A stretch of 14,752 nucleotides of DNA from JAHHUH01 sp045123075 (GTDB lineage Bacteria; Bacillota; Negativicutes; Acidaminococcales; Acidaminococcaceae), in NCBI GenBank assembly GCA_045123075.1, contig JBGVIJ010000025.1, positions 1-14,752 of the forward strand. The letters are read 5' to 3'. Shown piece after piece: positions 12,492-14,752 of this stretch (position 1 is the first letter of the stretch; each line of letters begins with the position of its first letter). The notes beneath the pieces were generated by a model. The model searched no databases, was not told where the DNA came from, and worked only from the letters and a program-made list of their open reading frames with translations. The position numbers and the translations under genes were made by a program.

Positions 12492-13697
12492 ATGCTGACA
12501 TTGGATAAAATTTACCATGCAGCCTTTGTATTGAAGGATATCGCCCGCAAAACGGACTTAATCGCTGCTCCCCAACTTTGTGAAGGCAGTGAAGTATATT
12601 TAAAAACCGAAAACCTGCAAGTAACCGGCAGCTTCAAAGTGCGCGGTGCTTACTATAAAATTAGCCAACTGACCGAAGAAGAACGTTCTAAAGGCGTAAT
12701 CGCTTGCAGTGCAGGCAACCACGCTCAAGGCGTTGCTCTCGCTGCTACAAAAATGGGCATTAAGAGTATCATCTGCATGCCTGACGGCGCACCCATCATG
12801 AAAGTAGAAAACACTAAACGTCTTGGTGCAGAAGTTCGCCTGGCAAAAGGTACTTATGACGATGCTCACGACCTAGCTGTCAAGCTGCAAGAAGAAACCG
12901 GCATGACCTTCATCCATCCCTACGATGATGATTTGGTAATCGCTGGTCAAGGCTCCATTGGCTTGGAAATTTTGGAACAACTTCCCGATGTAGAAGCTGT
13001 TATCGTTCCCATCGGCGGTGGCGGTTTGATTTCCGGTGTTGCTATCGCTATGAAGAACTTACGCCCCGATATTAAAATCTACGGCGTACAATCTGCAGGC
13101 GCAGCAAGCATGTTCAATGCTTTCAAAGCAAAATCTTACCAAACTTTGGATAGCGTAAGCACTTTTGCAGACGGTATTGCAGTAAAAACTCCCGGTGAAA
13201 ACACCTTCAACATCATCGAAAAATATGTTGATGAAATCATCACTGTTAGCGAAGACGAAATTGCAGCTGCAATCCTCGCCCTTATTGAAAAACAAAAACT
13301 TATTGCTGAAGGTGCAGGCGCAACTCCTGTAGCAGCAGCTATCTTTAATAAACTGCCCATTAAAGGCAAAAAAGTTGTATGCCTCGTTTCCGGTGGTAAC
13401 ATCGACGTAAACATTCTTTCCCGCGTAATCACCCGCGGTCAAGTAATGAGTGGTCGCAAAACTAATCTGATGATTGCTTTGGAAGATAAACCGGGGCAAT
13501 TACTCCACGTTAGTGACATCGTTTCCAGCTGTGGCGCGAACGTTATCAGCGTACACCATGACCGCAGTGATGCCAATATGGCAATCACCAGTTGCTTCCT
13601 TAAACTCGGTCTGGAAACTCGCGACAACGACCAAATTGAAGAAATCAAACGTCGTCTTATCGAAGAAGGCTTCAACCTTGTAAGCGAACGTTGCTAA
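12492..13697 (+). CDS. ilvA: Threonine ammonia-lyase with C-terminal ACT domain
   Basis: This 401-residue pyridoxal-phosphate enzyme deaminates threonine to 2-oxobutanoate and ammonia. That feeds isoleucine synthesis or, through 2-oxobutanoate, fermentative propionate formation. The cofactor lysine is K49 in GSFKVRGAY. SAGNHAQG (73-80), the phosphate-binding GGGG (175-178) and SGGN (300-303) are all intact. A single ACT domain spans about 325-401 (from NLMIALEDKPGQL), unlike the roughly 510-residue biosynthetic type with two ACT-like repeats. The size matches the roughly 400-residue form found in many Firmicutes. Whether isoleucine inhibits it or it is catabolic cannot be told from sequence. 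It is the only plus-strand protein gene, is monocistronic, and has its own promoter and terminator. Confidence 0.95.
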   Translation: MLTLDKIYHAAFVLKDIARKTDLIAAPQLCEGSEVYLKTENLQVTGSFKVRGAYYKISQLTEEERSKGVIACSAGNHAQGVALAATKMGIKSIICMPDGAPIMKVENTKRLGAEVRLAKGTYDDAHDLAVKLQEETGMTFIHPYDDDLVIAGQGSIGLEILEQLPDVEAVIVPIGGGGLISGVAIAMKNLRPDIKIYGVQSAGAASMFNAFKAKSYQTLDSVSTFADGIAVKTPGENTFNIIEKYVDEIITVSEDEIAAAILALIEKQKLIAEGAGATPVAAAIFNKLPIKGKKVVCLVSGGNIDVNILSRVITRGQVMSGRKTNLMIALEDKPGQLLHVSDIVSSCGANVISVHHDRSDANMAITSCFLKLGLETRDNDQIEEIKRRLIEEGFNLVSERC

Positions 13698-13706
13698 GAA
13701 AATAGT

Positions 13707-13768
13707 AAAGGCACTACCCACAAATGTGTGATACGCTACACAAATGTGAGTAGTGCCTTTGTTATTTT
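13707..13768 (+). terminator. ilvA terminator with a duplicated CACAAATGTG in its loop
   Basis: The arms AAAGGCACTAC (13707-13717) and GTAGTGCCTTT (13750-13760) form an 11-bp stem starting 9 nt past the ilvA stop, followed by GTTATTTTT. The 32-nt interior holds two direct copies of CACAAATGTG (13719-13728 and 13739-13748), each able to form a small hairpin, so the structure may be three-way. The opposite strand also has a T-rich tail, so it may also terminate the convergent mazE-like gene. Confidence 0.85.
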
Positions 13769-13806
13769 TAAAAATTCAAAATAGCAGAAATGATATTTCT
13801 AACATT

Positions 13807-14052
13807 TTACAGTTCCTTTCCGACAGTTGCGCCTACAGTAAATTCTTCACATCTGTAGTAACTATCATAATTTTCAAAAAGCTCCTCGATAGAAGGACGA
13901 CGTTTGATAACCTTTTTAATCATGATTTCATTTTCACTAGCAATAATTTCTATGCTGTCTCCAATCTTTAAATTTGCAGTGGATAAAACATCTCTACTTA
14001 GTCTTATACCTTGGCTATTTCCCCATTTGGTAACAACTGCACTAACTGTCAT
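13807..14052 (-). CDS. MazE/AbrB-type antitoxin-like DNA-binding protein, no adjacent toxin
   Basis: This 81-residue protein has an N-terminal SpoVT/AbrB swapped-hairpin domain of the MazE type: SAVVTKWGNSQGIRLSRDVL followed by LKIGDSIEI. The C-terminal tail (RRPSIEELFENYDSY, ending VGKEL) resembles the toxin-wrapping tail of MazE antitoxins. The start is ATG 14052, with AAGGAG 9 nt upstream; the longer open frame from 14130 has no ribosome site. The expected downstream mazF/pemK toxin is absent: only 109 bases separate its stop from the ilvA stop, and a terminator fills that gap. It is therefore an orphan antitoxin, or a regulator derived from one. It may act on a toxin elsewhere in the genome. 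Confidence 0.85.
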   Translation of the reverse strand: MTVSAVVTKWGNSQGIRLSRDVLSTANLKIGDSIEIIASENEIMIKKVIKRRPSIEELFENYDSYYRCEEFTVGATVGKEL

Positions 14053-14078
14053 ATTATAAAACTCCTTAACTGCTTCGA

Positions 14079-14107
14079 AATATACTATAAAATATAAAGG
14101 TGAACAA
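14079..14107 (-). promoter_or_regulatory. Probable promoter of the mazE-like gene
   Basis: On the minus strand TTGTTC (14107-14102), a 17-nt spacer and TATATT (14084-14079) predict a start near 14072, about 20 nt upstream of ATG 14052. The surrounding sequence is AT-rich, so chance matches are possible. Confidence 0.45.
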
Positions 14108-14147
14108 CATTGTTTAAACCAACCTAACATACTCCAAATACAAAATA

Positions 14148-14627
14148 TTACTTATATGCTCCCTTTTTCATACTGTTCATAAGTTTTTGCTTGCGTTCCA
14201 TAACAGAATATCCAGCTTCGTATATTTTTACTAGCAATACACTATTACCAACCGGCTTCATCACTAAATCTGCACCCAAATCGTGACACACTTTACCTTC
14301 TGCGTCTGCAATAAAGCGTAAAGGCATGCAATATTGCGTACCATTATTGTTGAACATATACATAAACACTCTCATCGTTGCATTTTTAAGCCTGGTATCG
14401 CTATTGCGCAACTTAGCTAAATAATTAGGATTCTCATAGTGTTCTTCCATCGAAACCAACAAATACAACTTGTTATCCCTCATCAGAGGAACCACACTAT
14501 TTGAATCCACATAAACAACGCCATTAGAAGTATCTGTTATTTTTATTAAATCTTTCGAAGCCGCACCACAAACACTGCTTAATAACAGTAAGAATAATGT
14601 CACTAAAATTAAAAACTTATATTTCAT
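14148..14627 (-). CDS. Secreted protein of unknown function
   Basis: I do not recognise this 159-residue protein. Residues 1-23 form a clear Sec signal peptide (basic start MKYK, a leucine-rich core, then CGAAS). The cysteine is in SSVC, a poor lipobox, so cleavage after GAA is likelier than lipid attachment. The mature part is soluble-looking, with YVDSNSVVPL and an MRVFMYMFNNNG segment, plus two cysteines that could pair. It probably acts outside the cytoplasmic membrane. The stop at 14148 leaves about 95 bases before the mazE-like start, with no clear terminator. It follows another gene fragment by 10 bases and probably shares its transcript. The ribosome site is weak (AGTAGGT close to the ATG). 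Confidence 0.75.
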   Translation of the reverse strand: MKYKFLILVTLFLLLLSSVCGAASKDLIKITDTSNGVVYVDSNSVVPLMRDNKLYLLVSMEEHYENPNYLAKLRNSDTRLKNATMRVFMYMFNNNGTQYCMPLRFIADAEGKVCHDLGADLVMKPVGNSVLLVKIYEAGYSVMERKQKLMNSMKKGAYK

Positions 14628-14637
14628 AAATACCTAC

Positions 14638-14752
14638 TTATTTTTTCGCTTCCAATTTTCTAACAGGGCTGAACGAAAAATCAGCAAGTTTATTTTGTTT
14701 ATCAAAAGAAAATACAATGTTAACTATTTTTTCTTTGGTAAAATAAGCAACA
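14638..14752 (-). CDS. 3' end of an unrecognised gene (last 37 codons)
   Basis: An open frame enters from the right edge and ends TAA at 14638-14640. The visible 37 residues include TKEKIVNIVFSFD, then KLADFSFSPVRKLEAKK at the C terminus. The alternating hydrophobic pattern suggests beta strands. It ends 10 bases before the start of the secreted protein, so the two are likely in one operon. Too little is visible for a family call. The frame is judged real from its uninterrupted length to the edge and its position, not from homology. Confidence 0.55.
   Translation of the reverse strand, partial: VAYFTKEKIVNIVFSFDKQNKLADFSFSPVRKLEAKK

Noticed and set aside
13719..13748. Two CACAAATGTG copies as a CRISPR or repeat array
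   Set aside because: Only two short units occur, 10 bases apart inside a terminator stem, with no further copies nearby and no cas genes.
14053..14130. N-terminal extension of the mazE-like gene up to 14130
   Set aside because: The extension has a Cys/Phe/Tyr-rich, atypical composition and no ribosome site, whereas ATG 14052 has AAGGAG at good spacing and begins the AbrB domain.

Overview
The window looks like chromosomal DNA of a low-to-moderate GC Firmicute. My inference is a Negativicute such as the Phascolarctobacterium/Acidaminococcus group. The clues are a Bacillus-like translation gene block (prmA-rsmE-mtaB ... rpsU-yqeY ... floA), strong AGGAGG ribosome sites, sigma-A promoters, and two closely related SLC13/DASS dicarboxylate-type transporters next to a Crp/Fnr regulator. 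The taxonomic assignment rests on gene content and style only, since no search could be run. Almost everything lies on the minus strand; ilvA is the only plus-strand protein gene.

Region 1 (1-3898) is the most interesting part. It holds two tandem SLC13 permease genes (one cut by the window start), each with its own promoter, then a Crp/Fnr-type regulator and a 446-base gap before pgeF. Three promoters (one per permease, plus one on the plus strand inside the gap) share one architecture: a GTTGC-N4-GCAAC type dyad whose promoter-proximal GCAAC lies exactly 22 nt upstream of a TANNAT -10 box. This puts the dyad at about -41.5, the classic class II position for Crp/Fnr activators. The gap promoter leads into an apparent 90-95 nt structured RNA ending in an intrinsic terminator, so it is a candidate Crp/Fnr-controlled small RNA, comparable in layout to E. 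coli FnrS. A fourth dyad lies upstream of the regulator gene itself.

Region 2 (3899-8040) carries pgeF (purine nucleoside/peptidoglycan-editing multicopper oxidase family), a B12-binding-domain radical SAM protein of the TIGR03960 type, an unrecognised single-membrane-span protein, and floA (flotillin-like). Region 3 (8165-12339) is a translation block: yqeY and rpsU behind a perfect consensus promoter, and prmA-rsmE-mtaB-hinT behind another. These genes modify ribosomal protein L11, 16S rRNA and tRNA, and supply ribosomal protein S21.

Region 4 (12340-14752) holds ilvA (threonine ammonia-lyase with an ACT domain), divergent from prmA, then a MazE/AbrB-like antitoxin with no toxin beside it, a secreted protein of unknown function, and the 3' end of another unrecognised gene. 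I see no tRNA, rRNA, CRISPR array, insertion sequence or prophage.
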